6,173 nt of DNA from Accumulibacter sp. (GCA_031264825.1 JAISDL010000021.1:1-6173), one strand, 5' to 3'. Numbered from the stretch's first letter, positions 1-5,811 are shown. Notes: generated by a model from the sequence alone, not told the origin. Program-made: numbers and translations.

Positions 1-84
1 CTATTCCCTTCCGCTTGGAAAAGCTTTACTCTACCCCTTTCCTGATTCTTCCCACTCAAAAGAGCGAAGCGCCCAGAAAACAAG

Positions 85-256
85 AACCGCGAAACACGGA
101 CACGCGCGAAAAAGTTTTGTGAATTCTGACCTTTCGCGTCTTTCGCGTTTTTCGCGGTTGAAATCGGTTTTCATCTGTCTCCTGTTTCCCGTCTCCTGAT
201 TCCTGATGCGCCTGCGGAATCGTTGGGGGTAGCAATGCTCACCACCAACCTATACC
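85..256 (+). repeat. Composite repeat copy 1 (modules N-B-C-D)
   Basis: A purine-rich arm starting AACCGCGAAA (85-94) is followed by three 9-nt steps of TTTCGCGNN (132-158). Next come module B (GAAATCGGTTTTCATCTG, 160-177), module C, a CTCCTG-rich stretch ending GATTCCTGAT (178-207), and module D, from CCTGCGGAATCG to CCAACCTATACC (211-256). The 85-94 arm is complementary to the end of the TTTCGCG iteration, so module N can fold as an imperfect hairpin. Positions 132-256 match 293-417 without gaps. It lies outside any credible gene. The bases before it (1-84) show no gene, repeat or signal that I recognise. Confidence 0.9.
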
Positions 257-257
257 G

Positions 258-290
258 CCGATGGGCACGGCACGCCGTGCCCCTACAAAG
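258..290 (+). repeat. Palindromic repeat module E
   Basis: The arms GGGCACGGC (263-271) and GCCGTGCCC (274-282) form a perfect 9-bp inverted repeat around a 2-nt centre, followed by CCTACAAAG. A partial, inverted copy with the same TGTAGGGG flank lies at 5863-5881, and a shorter remnant (TGTAGGGGCGG) at 5670-5680. At all three places E abuts the TTTCGCG iteration, so it is part of the composite repeat. Function is unknown. It has no T-tract, so a classical intrinsic terminator is unlikely. Confidence 0.85.
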
Positions 291-292
291 AC

Positions 293-417
293 TTTCGCGT
301 CTTTCGCGCCTTTCGCGGTTGAAATCGGTTTTCATCTGTCTCCTGTCTCCCGTCTCCTGATTCCTGATACGTCTGCGGAATCGTTGGGGGCAGCAGTGCT
401 CACCACCAACCTATACC
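293..417 (+). repeat. Composite repeat copy 2 (modules N-B-C-D)
   Basis: This is a 125-nt direct repeat of 132-256 at a spacing of 161 nt, with seven substitutions and no indels. All seven differences are transitions. It keeps the three 9-nt TTTCGCGNN steps (293-319), module B (321-338), module C (339-368) and module D (371-417), but lacks the upstream purine arm, whose place is taken by palindrome E. Confidence 0.92.
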
Positions 418-418
418 T

Positions 419-553
419 CATGAACCGCGAAATACGGATACGCGCGAAAAAATACAGACCTTTCGCGTCTTTCGCGCCTTTCGCGGTAAAAATCGGTTTT
501 CATCTGATTCCTGATCTCTGATGTTGGGCTTCGCTCCGCTCACCCCAACCTAT
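419..553 (+). repeat. Composite repeat copy 3, second subfamily, ending at the GNAT stop codon
   Basis: It contains the full N hairpin: ACCGCGAAA (424-432) pairs with TTTCGCGGT (479-487), and CGCGAAA (443-449) with TTTCGCG (461-467). Then come module B (488-506), a short C module (507-522) and a D variant (523-553) with GTTGGG and CCCAAC arms. Positions 450-508 are identical to 3923-3981, and 504-553 match 3991-4040 with one mismatch. The subfamily differs from copies 1 and 2 by AAAAATCGG instead of GAAATCGG and by a different D core. The last bases overlap the stop codon of the minus-strand GNAT gene. Confidence 0.9.
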
Positions 554-990
554 GCAAGCTCAAAGAGCGCCCCTGCGTCCTTCATCCCCATCGCGCGGTA
601 GAGGCGCGCGGTTTCTTCGACATTGACGCCCGTCGTGATCCCCATGTGGATTCGTTCGGCGCCCATGCGGCGCGCCCAGTCGAAGAAGGCCTTGAGCAAC
701 CGCACCGCCGTGACTCCGTGGCGACGCGCCGGGTCGATGAAAAACGAATAATCGAACGCGATTTTTTCGCGCGAGAACCACGGCTCGGTCACCGCGCCGG
801 CGATTCCGCCGACGATACCGCCGTCGATTTCGGCGACGAAGACGACGCCCGAGCCGCCGATCAAGGCCCGCATCGTGTCAGCGACCTTGTCTTCGTCGAA
901 ACCTTGCGTCGCGTAGCTCGACGCGGCGTGCAGAAGTCTGCCGAGTTCGACGATGCGCGGGACGTCGCCCGTATTTGCAGGACGGATCAT
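550..990 (-). CDS. Phage-associated GNAT-fold N-acetyltransferase-like protein
   Basis: This 146-residue protein has the length and pattern of a single GNAT domain. The start MIRPANTGDVPRIVELGRLL is a typical first strand and helix. The central strand VVFVAEIDGGIVGGIAG (49-65) is followed by motif A, YSFFIDPARRHGVTAVRLL (81-99), and a C-terminal ARLYRAMGMKDAGALF (128-143). The acetyl-CoA loop is degenerate: R89-x-x-G92-x-T94, where the family usually has R/Q-x-x-G-x-G/A, so activity is uncertain. AAAGGAG (997-1003) sits 6 nt before the ATG, and the gap to the nozzle gene is 21 nt, so the two are probably co-transcribed. Many T7-like phages carry a small GNAT-like protein directly after the nozzle gene, at the gp13 position, so a virion or assembly role is as plausible as catalysis (inference). 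The stop codon TAG lies within repeat sequence. Confidence 0.85.
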   Translation of the reverse strand: MIRPANTGDVPRIVELGRLLHAASSYATQGFDEDKVADTMRALIGGSGVVFVAEIDGGIVGGIAGAVTEPWFSREKIAFDYSFFIDPARRHGVTAVRLLKAFFDWARRMGAERIHMGITTGVNVEETARLYRAMGMKDAGALFELA

Positions 991-1011
991 TTTTTTCTCC
1001 TTTGCATGGAA

Positions 1012-3180
1012 TCAATCATTGAACTGGAATTTCTTGACGACCGAGAGCAAGTGGAAGGGCAGCGGTTTTTTCTGCCGGATGCACAGCGTCGCCTCGCCGC
1101 GCGCCCATCCGAGCTTTTCGACGCGGGTGTCTCCCGTCCAGGGCGCGATCGGCCGGTCGAGCGCGTCGCGCCCGAAATCGCGGAAGGGAATTTCCTGACC
1201 GTCGATCTCGCAGCCGATCGTCTCGAAGAATTTGAGCGTCGCCTCGGAGACGCGCACGCTGTTGCCCTGCGCGCTCCCCGTCGGTCCCTGGACTTCGGGT
1301 GTGAGCGTTTCGATCGTCGTCGTGTAGGGAAGCCCGACCTCGATCGTCTTCGCCGTCCGTTCGAGCGTGATCCGGGCGTTTTCGACGCGCCGACGCCGCA
1401 TGACGACCCCGTCGGCGAGGACATCGACTTCCTTGCCTTCGAGGTGGCCCAGGTTTTCCCAGACCGCGCTCCCGTCGGGGTGGCTTCCGGTCGTCGCGCT
1501 GTCGGTCCGGACCGTCGCGTCGAAGCGCTCGACATTGCGGACCTTCTGCCCGCCGACGCTGCGGCAAACGAGCGCCCAGACTTCTTCGCCGTTCGCGGTC
1601 GGGATCGCGGCGACCGACTCGAATCGCCCGTCGGTTTCCTGCCGCGCCCACCCGATCACGTCCTGGTCGCGGTCGATCGTGAGCGTCGCCGCGACGCCGT
1701 CGGCGCGAACGAGCCACACGAGCGATTCGTTCTCCTGCTGGTACGCCATGTCGCGGATTCCCGGCGCGGTGATGTGTTCGGCGAGCACCGAGAGGTCGGG
1801 CGCGCCGAAGGCGTCGAGGTCGAATTTGTACGACATCGCCCTGAGCTTTCGGTTCGCGCGCTGGACGAAGAAGACTTCGTTGCCGACGCGGACGGGACGC
1901 ACGGCGCCGCACCCGTAGACCGTCTGGTTCTTCACCTGGATATTCGTCGGCGTGATCGCCTTGTCCCCGCCCGAGAGCGTGAATTCGCCACCGTAGGTCA
2001 GCGCGATCAGGGAACGCGCCTGCGCGAGGTGCGCGATCGGGTTGATCTGGTCGGACGAAATCGTGAACGCGATCGCGTCGTCGTCGGCGACCCCGATCTC
2101 GAAGTTCAGGTATTCGCCGACGCGCGACATCCACACGGTCTGCGGGTAGCCGGGGGAACCCGCCGCGACGAGCCGCTGCTCGGAGAGCGTCACGCTCCTC
2201 GGATACCCGTCGATTTCGTTCCAGACGGAAGATTCGAGCGACCACGCGCCCGGCGGGGACGCGACGCTCGAATCGAGCGCTTTCCGGACGATTCCCGTCG
2301 CCGAGACCGCCGAGGCGTACGCGCTCAACTCGACGAGGCCGCGGTTGATCTCGACGAATTTGCCGACGTCGTCGGGTCGCCAGACGGGCGTACTCGAAGA
2401 AAGCGTGATCGCCGCGCCGATCGGGTCTTTCGCCGATACTTCGAGCGTCGCCTGCGGCGACCCGGCGATGTTCCACGTTTGGGCTTCGTAACTTTGCTTC
2501 TCGAACGCGATGACGATCTTCGCCGACGCAAGCCTCGTGCCCGCGACCGAGACGATCGTCGCGACGCCCGCCCCGGCAGCGATCTCGCGCCCGACGTCGG
2601 ACGCGATGAAGACGTCCGACGAGACTTGAAGGTCGACCGTTTCTCCGACGCCCGACCCCGACAGGGTCAGCGCGGTGTCGGGACGCAGGCCGATTTCGTC
2701 GAAGGGCGTGACGGTAAAGGGCGCGGGCGCAAAAGACCAGTTGTCGTGGTCGAAGCGGCGCAGGCGATGGATCGGCACTTCGGGGTGCGCGACGAACATC
2801 GTATCCGCGCCCTGGACGTAGTCCAACCCGAAAAGCATGTCTTCGGAATACGGCGTCGCGATTTCGCAGGGCGCGCCGTCGGCGCCGAGGATTTGCGCGC
2901 CGTTCGCGTAAAACCGCAGGCACCGGTCGCCGAATTCGACGACGTAGGCTTGGTCGCGGTTGAATACGTAGGGAATCAGCCGCGCGTTTTTGTCGGCGTG
3001 CTTCGCGCGCGCGACGAAGCGCAGCCCCGGACGGCGCGCGACGCCGCCGTGTACGAGCGGGGTCGCGTTCTCGATGCGCTTTGCGCCGTTGGAATAACGC
3101 GCGATGTCGACACGCCCCAGGAGGCGCGGCGACAATTCCCCCGCGGTGAAATTCGTCTGGACGATCGTGATTCTGGGCAC
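1012..3180 (-). CDS. Tail tubular protein B-like (T7 gp12 nozzle family)
   Basis: This 722-residue protein would form the nozzle of a short non-contractile tail, below the adaptor ring (family knowledge; T7 gp12 is about 790 residues). The N-terminus has NFTAGELSPRLLGRVDIARY (10-29) and a GGVARRPGLRFV stretch (45-56), matching the opening pattern of nozzle proteins in which a ring of residues precedes a RRPG turn. GLDYVQGADTMFVAHPEV (118-135) and DGYPRSVTLSEQRLVAAGSP (324-343) are conserved-looking blocks. VWMSRVGEYLNFEIG and SDQINPIAHLAQARSLIALTY follow, then a C-terminal GLPYTTTIETL segment. The start is GTG at 3180: AAAGGAG (3186-3192) lies 5 nt before it, and the protein then begins MPRITIVQTN. 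The ATG at 3210 would overlap the adaptor gene and has no comparable site. Stop and next start are close on both sides, suggesting an operon. No frameshift or premature stop is seen. Confidence 0.92.
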   Translation of the reverse strand: MPRITIVQTNFTAGELSPRLLGRVDIARYSNGAKRIENATPLVHGGVARRPGLRFVARAKHADKNARLIPYVFNRDQAYVVEFGDRCLRFYANGAQILGADGAPCEIATPYSEDMLFGLDYVQGADTMFVAHPEVPIHRLRRFDHDNWSFAPAPFTVTPFDEIGLRPDTALTLSGSGVGETVDLQVSSDVFIASDVGREIAAGAGVATIVSVAGTRLASAKIVIAFEKQSYEAQTWNIAGSPQATLEVSAKDPIGAAITLSSSTPVWRPDDVGKFVEINRGLVELSAYASAVSATGIVRKALDSSVASPPGAWSLESSVWNEIDGYPRSVTLSEQRLVAAGSPGYPQTVWMSRVGEYLNFEIGVADDDAIAFTISSDQINPIAHLAQARSLIALTYGGEFTLSGGDKAITPTNIQVKNQTVYGCGAVRPVRVGNEVFFVQRANRKLRAMSYKFDLDAFGAPDLSVLAEHITAPGIRDMAYQQENESLVWLVRADGVAATLTIDRDQDVIGWARQETDGRFESVAAIPTANGEEVWALVCRSVGGQKVRNVERFDATVRTDSATTGSHPDGSAVWENLGHLEGKEVDVLADGVVMRRRRVENARITLERTAKTIEVGLPYTTTIETLTPEVQGPTGSAQGNSVRVSEATLKFFETIGCEIDGQEIPFRDFGRDALDRPIAPWTGDTRVEKLGWARGEATLCIRQKKPLPFHLLSVVKKFQFND

Positions 3181-3185
3181 GGGTT

Positions 3186-3192
3186 CTCCTTT
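3186..3192 (-). promoter_or_regulatory. Ribosome binding site that decides the GTG start of the nozzle gene
   Basis: Minus-strand AAAGGAG lies 5 nt before GTG 3180 and directly after the adaptor stop codon (3194-3196). It is the only strong Shine-Dalgarno match near the 5' end of the frame, which makes GTG a better start than the upstream ATG at 3210. Confidence 0.8.
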
Positions 3193-3193
3193 C

Positions 3194-3757
3194 TCAGTAA
3201 CGGCTCGCAAAGAGCGGAAAGTCGCCGAGCGTTTCGGGCGGGTCGTCCTGCCCGTCGACGGCCTTCGCGCGTTTCAGCGCATTTTCATAAACACCGAAGC
3301 GGACCTGCTCGACGCTTGCGGACTGCGTGATCGCGTACGCCATGCGCCACGCCATCGCCATCGTCACGACGTTTGCGAGCGCGGCGTCCCAGGTCTCTTC
3401 GCGGTCGTTCAAAAAAACGTAGCGCAGCTTCAGGACTCTCACGTCGGCGAGGAGCTTGCGCCCCTCGCTCCGATAGTCGGTCTCGCGCCCCGGCTCGCCG
3501 ACCGAAAGCGTGCGCAGCCAGTCCGACGGCAAGCTGAAGCGATACGCGTAGCCGAAGGCCGGCGCGGCCTGATCGGGGGACAGGACGACGCGCTTCACCG
3601 CGCAGTTCCACGGATGCGCACGCAGCACGTCCTCGACGGTCATCGGGTAAAGATTCGCGGCGAGTTTCGAACGGTCGCTCCCCTCGTCGAAGTCGTTGAT
3701 CGTCTGCGCGCCGAGCATCAAGAGCGCGTTCGAACATATCTGGATTCTGCTGGTCAT
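3194..3757 (-). CDS. Tail tubular protein A-like adaptor (T7 gp11 family)
   Basis: This 187-residue protein is close in size to T7 gp11 (196 residues), which joins the portal ring to the tail nozzle. The family pattern is clear: MTSRIQICSNALLMLGAQTI (1-20) as the first helix, an acidic DFDEGSDRS turn (22-30), RAHPWNCAVKRVVLSP (46-61), the FGYAYRFSLPSDWLRTL strand-turn, then a C-terminal helical bundle with LANVVTMAMAWRMAYAIT. It lies immediately upstream of the nozzle gene, as in T7-like phages. The start at 3757 is chosen because homologues begin at the MTS motif. In-frame TTG 3769 and ATG 3766 would add residues encoded by repeat DNA. Unusually, no Shine-Dalgarno sequence precedes any of these starts, because the C module of the intergenic repeat runs right up to the ATG. 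Confidence 0.9.
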   Translation of the reverse strand: MTSRIQICSNALLMLGAQTINDFDEGSDRSKLAANLYPMTVEDVLRAHPWNCAVKRVVLSPDQAAPAFGYAYRFSLPSDWLRTLSVGEPGRETDYRSEGRKLLADVRVLKLRYVFLNDREETWDAALANVVTMAMAWRMAYAITQSASVEQVRFGVYENALKRAKAVDGQDDPPETLGDFPLFASRY

Positions 3758-3795
3758 ATCAGGCATCAAGAGTCAGGAGTCAGGAAACAGGAGAC
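3758..3795 (-). repeat. Repeat module C, inverted, abutting the adaptor start codon
   Basis: On the minus strand this reads as CTCCTG and CCTGACTC units ending in GCCTGAT, directly followed by ATG 3757. It is in the opposite orientation to the C module at 3980-4009, so the intergenic cassette 3758-4040 has C-type sequence at both ends in inverted orientation. Confidence 0.8.
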
Positions 3796-3803
3796 AAAAA
3801 ACA

Positions 3804-3880
3804 TGAACCGCGAAACACGCGAAAATCGCGAAAACGTTTTGCAAATACAGACCTTTCGCGGTAAAAATCGGTTTTCATCT
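3804..3880 (+). repeat. Repeat modules N-B with shortened pyrimidine arm
   Basis: AACCGCGAAA (3806-3815) begins a purine arm with three CGCGAAA units. The pyrimidine arm is reduced to a single TTTCGCGGT (3854-3862) instead of three 9-nt steps, followed by AAAAATCGG and TTTTCATCT. Complementarity between ACCGCGAAA and TTTCGCGGT is kept, so a hairpin is still possible despite the loss of 18 nt. Confidence 0.85.
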
Positions 3881-3885
3881 CCTCA

Positions 3886-4040
3886 AGAACCGCGAAACGC
3901 GGATACGCGCGAAAGCGTTTGCAAATACAGACCTTTCGCGTCTTTCGCGCCTTTCGCGGTAAAAATCGGTTTTCATCTGATCCTTCTCCTCTGATTCCTG
4001 ATCTCCGATGTTGGGCTTCGCTCCGCTCACCCCAACCTAT
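3886..4040 (+). repeat. Composite repeat of the second subfamily (N-B-C-D)
   Basis: The N hairpin runs from AACCGC (3888) to TTTCGCGGT (3952-3960), then B (3961-3979), C (3980-4009) and D (4010-4040). Positions 3923-3981 are identical to 450-508, and 3991-4040 match 504-553 with one mismatch. An extra 14 nt of C-like sequence separates the two blocks here. D ends 14 nt past the stop codon of the minus-strand decoration gene, in the same polarity to its gene as the copy beside the GNAT gene. Confidence 0.9.
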
Positions 4041-4054
4041 AGCTCTATGCGATA

Positions 4055-4540
4055 TTAATTCCCGTCGACGTACCGGACTTTCAACGCGACCGAACCCGCC
4101 GTACTCGCCGCCGCCGTCAGGGTCACGGCGATGTCGTAATTCCGGCAGGGGTCTTCGGCAAGGCCGAGCGCTTCCCACAGCGGCTTTTCGGCAGCCGAGG
4201 GCGCCGTGGCAAGGTCGAGGCCGGAATTCGCCGTTGCCAGCGACTTTGCCGACGCGAAGAGCGTCTCGCCGACCACCGCGCCGCCGTCGACGCCCTCGAC
4301 TTCATGGACGCCGATATTCGCCGCCGCGCCCGTGAGCGCGTCGTTGTACAGCAGGACTTGCGAGACGCGCGCCGTTGAAGCGACGCGAACGAGGCGGAAG
4401 ACCGACCCCGCCGCGTCGCCCGATTCGACCGCGACGACGCCGACCGACTCGTAGAGACGCCCGCCGCCGACGCGCGTCGACACGGCGGCACCGGGTTTTG
4501 CATCGGAAAGACCGATCGCCTTCGATTTTCTGTTTGCCAT
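4055..4540 (-). CDS. Small capsid-associated (decoration-like) phage protein
   Basis: This 161-residue protein has no catalytic motif and no membrane segment. It is rich in Ala, Gly, Val and Ser with alternating hydrophobic strands, as expected of a beta-rich structural protein. Recognisable blocks are GSVFRLVRVASTARVSQVLL (45-64), a NIGVHEVEGVDGGAVV stretch (75-90), EKPLWEALGLAEDP (118-131) and a final YDIAVTLTAAA with SVALKVRYV (135-157). Proteins of this pattern usually follow the major capsid gene in prophages with this capsid type and are mostly annotated as hypothetical. A capsid decoration or stabilising role is inferred from position and composition. It starts 13 nt after the capsid stop, behind a perfect AGGAGG, and is probably translated abundantly with the capsid gene. 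Confidence 0.78.
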   Translation of the reverse strand: MANRKSKAIGLSDAKPGAAVSTRVGGGRLYESVGVVAVESGDAAGSVFRLVRVASTARVSQVLLYNDALTGAAANIGVHEVEGVDGGAVVGETLFASAKSLATANSGLDLATAPSAAEKPLWEALGLAEDPCRNYDIAVTLTAAASTAGSVALKVRYVDGN

Positions 4541-4546
4541 GATTTC

Positions 4547-4554
4547 TCCTCCTT
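4547..4554 (-). promoter_or_regulatory. Strong ribosome binding site of the decoration-like gene
   Basis: Minus-strand AAGGAGGA overlaps the last base of the capsid stop codon (TAA, 4554-4556) and lies 6 nt before ATG 4540. The near-perfect match suits a high-copy virion protein. Confidence 0.8.
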
Positions 4555-5426
4555 TACGATTCGACGCAGTCGATGCGAACGACCTTTTCTTCCTCGACGC
4601 GCACCGCGCCGAGACTCATCCGTGCGTAGACGCGCACGTTGAAACCCTTGCCGGGGTCTTCGCCGACTTTCGTGACGATGTCCTGCCCAACACCGAGCAC
4701 CGCGCCCGACTTCGCCCACGCGAAGCACTGGCGGATGTTCCCGGAACGCGCGAGGAGTTCGGTCGGGACGAACCTGAAGCCCATCAAAAGCCCCTTCGTG
4801 ATCTCGCCGTTCATCAGCGACAGCACCGTGTTGACCTCGGTATTCGTCAAGGCGGTGTCGCTCAGGAGGTCGGCGAGCTGCGACGCCGCGTACGCGAAAT
4901 AGAGTTCCTCGCCCGCCTCCGCGTCGGCCTCGTTCTGGCGGAAGGCCCTGCGCGCGTGGATCAGCTTCTGCTTCGTCAGCCCTTCGCCGCTGTCGGCGAC
5001 CCTCTGCGTCGGCGGGAGCGCGACGGTCCCGGTCGTGGTCCGCGCCGCGCCGCCGAGCGCGTCGATGATGACTCTGTCTTTCGCGCGGTTGAGTCCCGCG
5101 ACCATCGCTTGGACGATCCCCGACTGCGGGTCGACGAGCATCCGAATCTTGTCCTGGTCGTCGATCATGTCGCCGTCCTCCCAATCGAAGAGGTCGACGA
5201 AGCGCCGGGAAAACGGCTGGTCGTTGAGCGGCGTATCGGCGTGGCGCACCGTGCGCCGCCGTGCCGACCGCCTGCCGAGCGCGTCGACGGACTTCGACAT
5301 CCCGACGATCCCCGCTTCGACGCGGACCGCCGTTTCGAGCCGCGACGACTTTTGTTGCGCGATATGCGAGAAGTTGTCCGCAAATTGCTGGACGAACGCC
5401 TCGGTGATGATTCCATGATTTTCCAT
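4554..5426 (-). CDS. Major capsid protein, podovirus type
   Basis: This 290-residue protein has the length and sequence pattern of a phage major capsid family common in T7-like prophages (probably the Pfam Phage_capsid_2 group; assignment from memory). The N-terminus ITEAFVQQFADNFSHIAQQK (7-26) is characteristic, followed by RHADTPLND (61-69) and FSRRFVDLFDWEDGDMIDD (72-90), then DKIRMLVDP (92-100), LNRAKDRVIIDALGGAARTT and GTVALPPTQ. The C-terminal half has ADLLSDTALTNTEVNTVLSL and LLMGFRFVPTELL. The start ATG 5426 has GAGGA 5 nt upstream (5432-5436). The frame stays open for about 150 more codons upstream, but most of those encode interspersed repeats, so a 439-residue call would be wrong. 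No scaffold or portal gene is found immediately upstream, which is unusual for an intact morphogenesis operon. Confidence 0.92.
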   Translation of the reverse strand: MENHGIITEAFVQQFADNFSHIAQQKSSRLETAVRVEAGIVGMSKSVDALGRRSARRRTVRHADTPLNDQPFSRRFVDLFDWEDGDMIDDQDKIRMLVDPQSGIVQAMVAGLNRAKDRVIIDALGGAARTTTGTVALPPTQRVADSGEGLTKQKLIHARRAFRQNEADAEAGEELYFAYAASQLADLLSDTALTNTEVNTVLSLMNGEITKGLLMGFRFVPTELLARSGNIRQCFAWAKSGAVLGVGQDIVTKVGEDPGKGFNVRVYARMSLGAVRVEEEKVVRIDCVES

Positions 5427-5618
5427 TGCATTCCTCACCCAAAAAACCGCCATGTTCAGGGTATCCTTTCGGGCCTGCGTTACGGGACCGCGCCGGCGTG
5501 AAACTCGCGGTCTTCGGGCATTTCGGGTGTCTGCGCGCCACCGCAGGCCGAACCGGTATGACCGGATGCCGTCATTCTCCGATACGTCCGTGTTCGGTTT
5601 CCCGACCATTTGAGGGGT
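5427..5618 (-). other. Unassigned leader region upstream of the capsid gene
   Basis: These 192 nt lie between the repeats and the capsid start. No reading frame here gives a convincing protein; the three minus-strand frames yield Arg-rich or stop-interrupted translations. It may hold a promoter and 5' leader, or the decayed 3' end of a former upstream gene such as the scaffold. It contains the stem at 5486-5512. Confidence 0.5.
5486..5512 (-). promoter_or_regulatory. Perfect 7-bp stem in the capsid leader
   Basis: GACCGCG (5486-5492) and CGCGGTC (5506-5512) are perfectly complementary around a 13-nt loop. All pairs but one are G-C, so the stem should be stable. No T-tract follows it in the direction of capsid transcription, so it is not a standard terminator. 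It could be an operator, an RNA processing site or chance in GC-rich DNA. Confidence 0.4.
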
Positions 5619-5677
5619 CAGAAGAAAACCGATTTCAACCGCGAAAAACGCGAAAGACGCGAAAGATTTTGTAGGGG
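5619..5677 (-). repeat. Composite repeat modules N-B, inverted orientation
   Basis: On the minus strand it reads TTTCGCGTC, TTTCGCGTT, TTTCGCGGT, then GAAATCGGTTTTC, as in the first subfamily at 132-170. Positions 5619-5665 are identical to 5812-5858, and 5619-5677 match 5812-5870 with one mismatch. A remnant of module E (TGTAGGGGC) borders it. Confidence 0.9.
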
Positions 5678-5720
5678 CGGTATAGGTTGGTGGTGAGCGC
5701 AGCGAACCCCAACGATTCCG
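5676..5720 (-). repeat. Repeat module D, tandem copy a
   Basis: This 45-nt unit starts GGCGGTATAGGTTGG and ends CCCCAACGATTCCG. It is identical over its whole length to 5733-5777. It is the inverted counterpart of module D at 211-256, differing mainly in the core between the GTTGG and CCAAC ends. Confidence 0.92.
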
Positions 5721-5732
5721 CAGGCGCATCTC

Positions 5733-5777
5733 GGCGGTATAGGTTGGTGGTGAGCGCAGCGAACCCCAACGATTCCG
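5733..5777 (-). repeat. Repeat module D, tandem copy b
   Basis: It is an exact duplicate of 5676-5720 at a period of 57 nt; the 12-nt spacer between them belongs to the same duplicated flank type. Perfect identity suggests a recent tandem duplication. Confidence 0.92.
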
Positions 5778-5811
5778 TATGCGTGTGAATGATGGAAAGG
5801 ACGACAGGAGA

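Noticed and set aside
132..158. TTTCGCG iterations as replication-origin iterons or a CRISPR array
   Set aside because: There are only three 9-nt steps per site, scattered at many sites, with no unique spacers, no replication initiator or cas gene, and fixed association with other repeat modules.
261..521. An 86-codon open frame with FASFAPFAV-type peptide repeats
   Set aside because: It is made entirely of repeat modules E, N, B, C and D, has no ribosome binding site, and the same peptide arises wherever the modules occur.
523..549. Module D beside the GNAT gene as an intrinsic terminator
   Set aside because: The GTTGGG/CCCAAC arms give only a short stem with a long loop, and no T-tract follows in the direction of transcription. 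A role in ending transcripts is possible but not shown.
646..3330. An 894-codon open frame on the plus strand, antisense to the GNAT, nozzle and adaptor genes
   Set aside because: Its translation is dominated by Arg, Asp and Val with no domain pattern. It runs across three well-supported genes, their gaps and ribosome binding sites. GC-rich codon bias on one strand commonly opens the opposite frame.
5427..5453. ATG 5453 as the capsid start
   Set aside because: No Shine-Dalgarno site precedes it, whereas GAGGA lies 5 nt before ATG 5426, where the characteristic capsid N-terminus begins.
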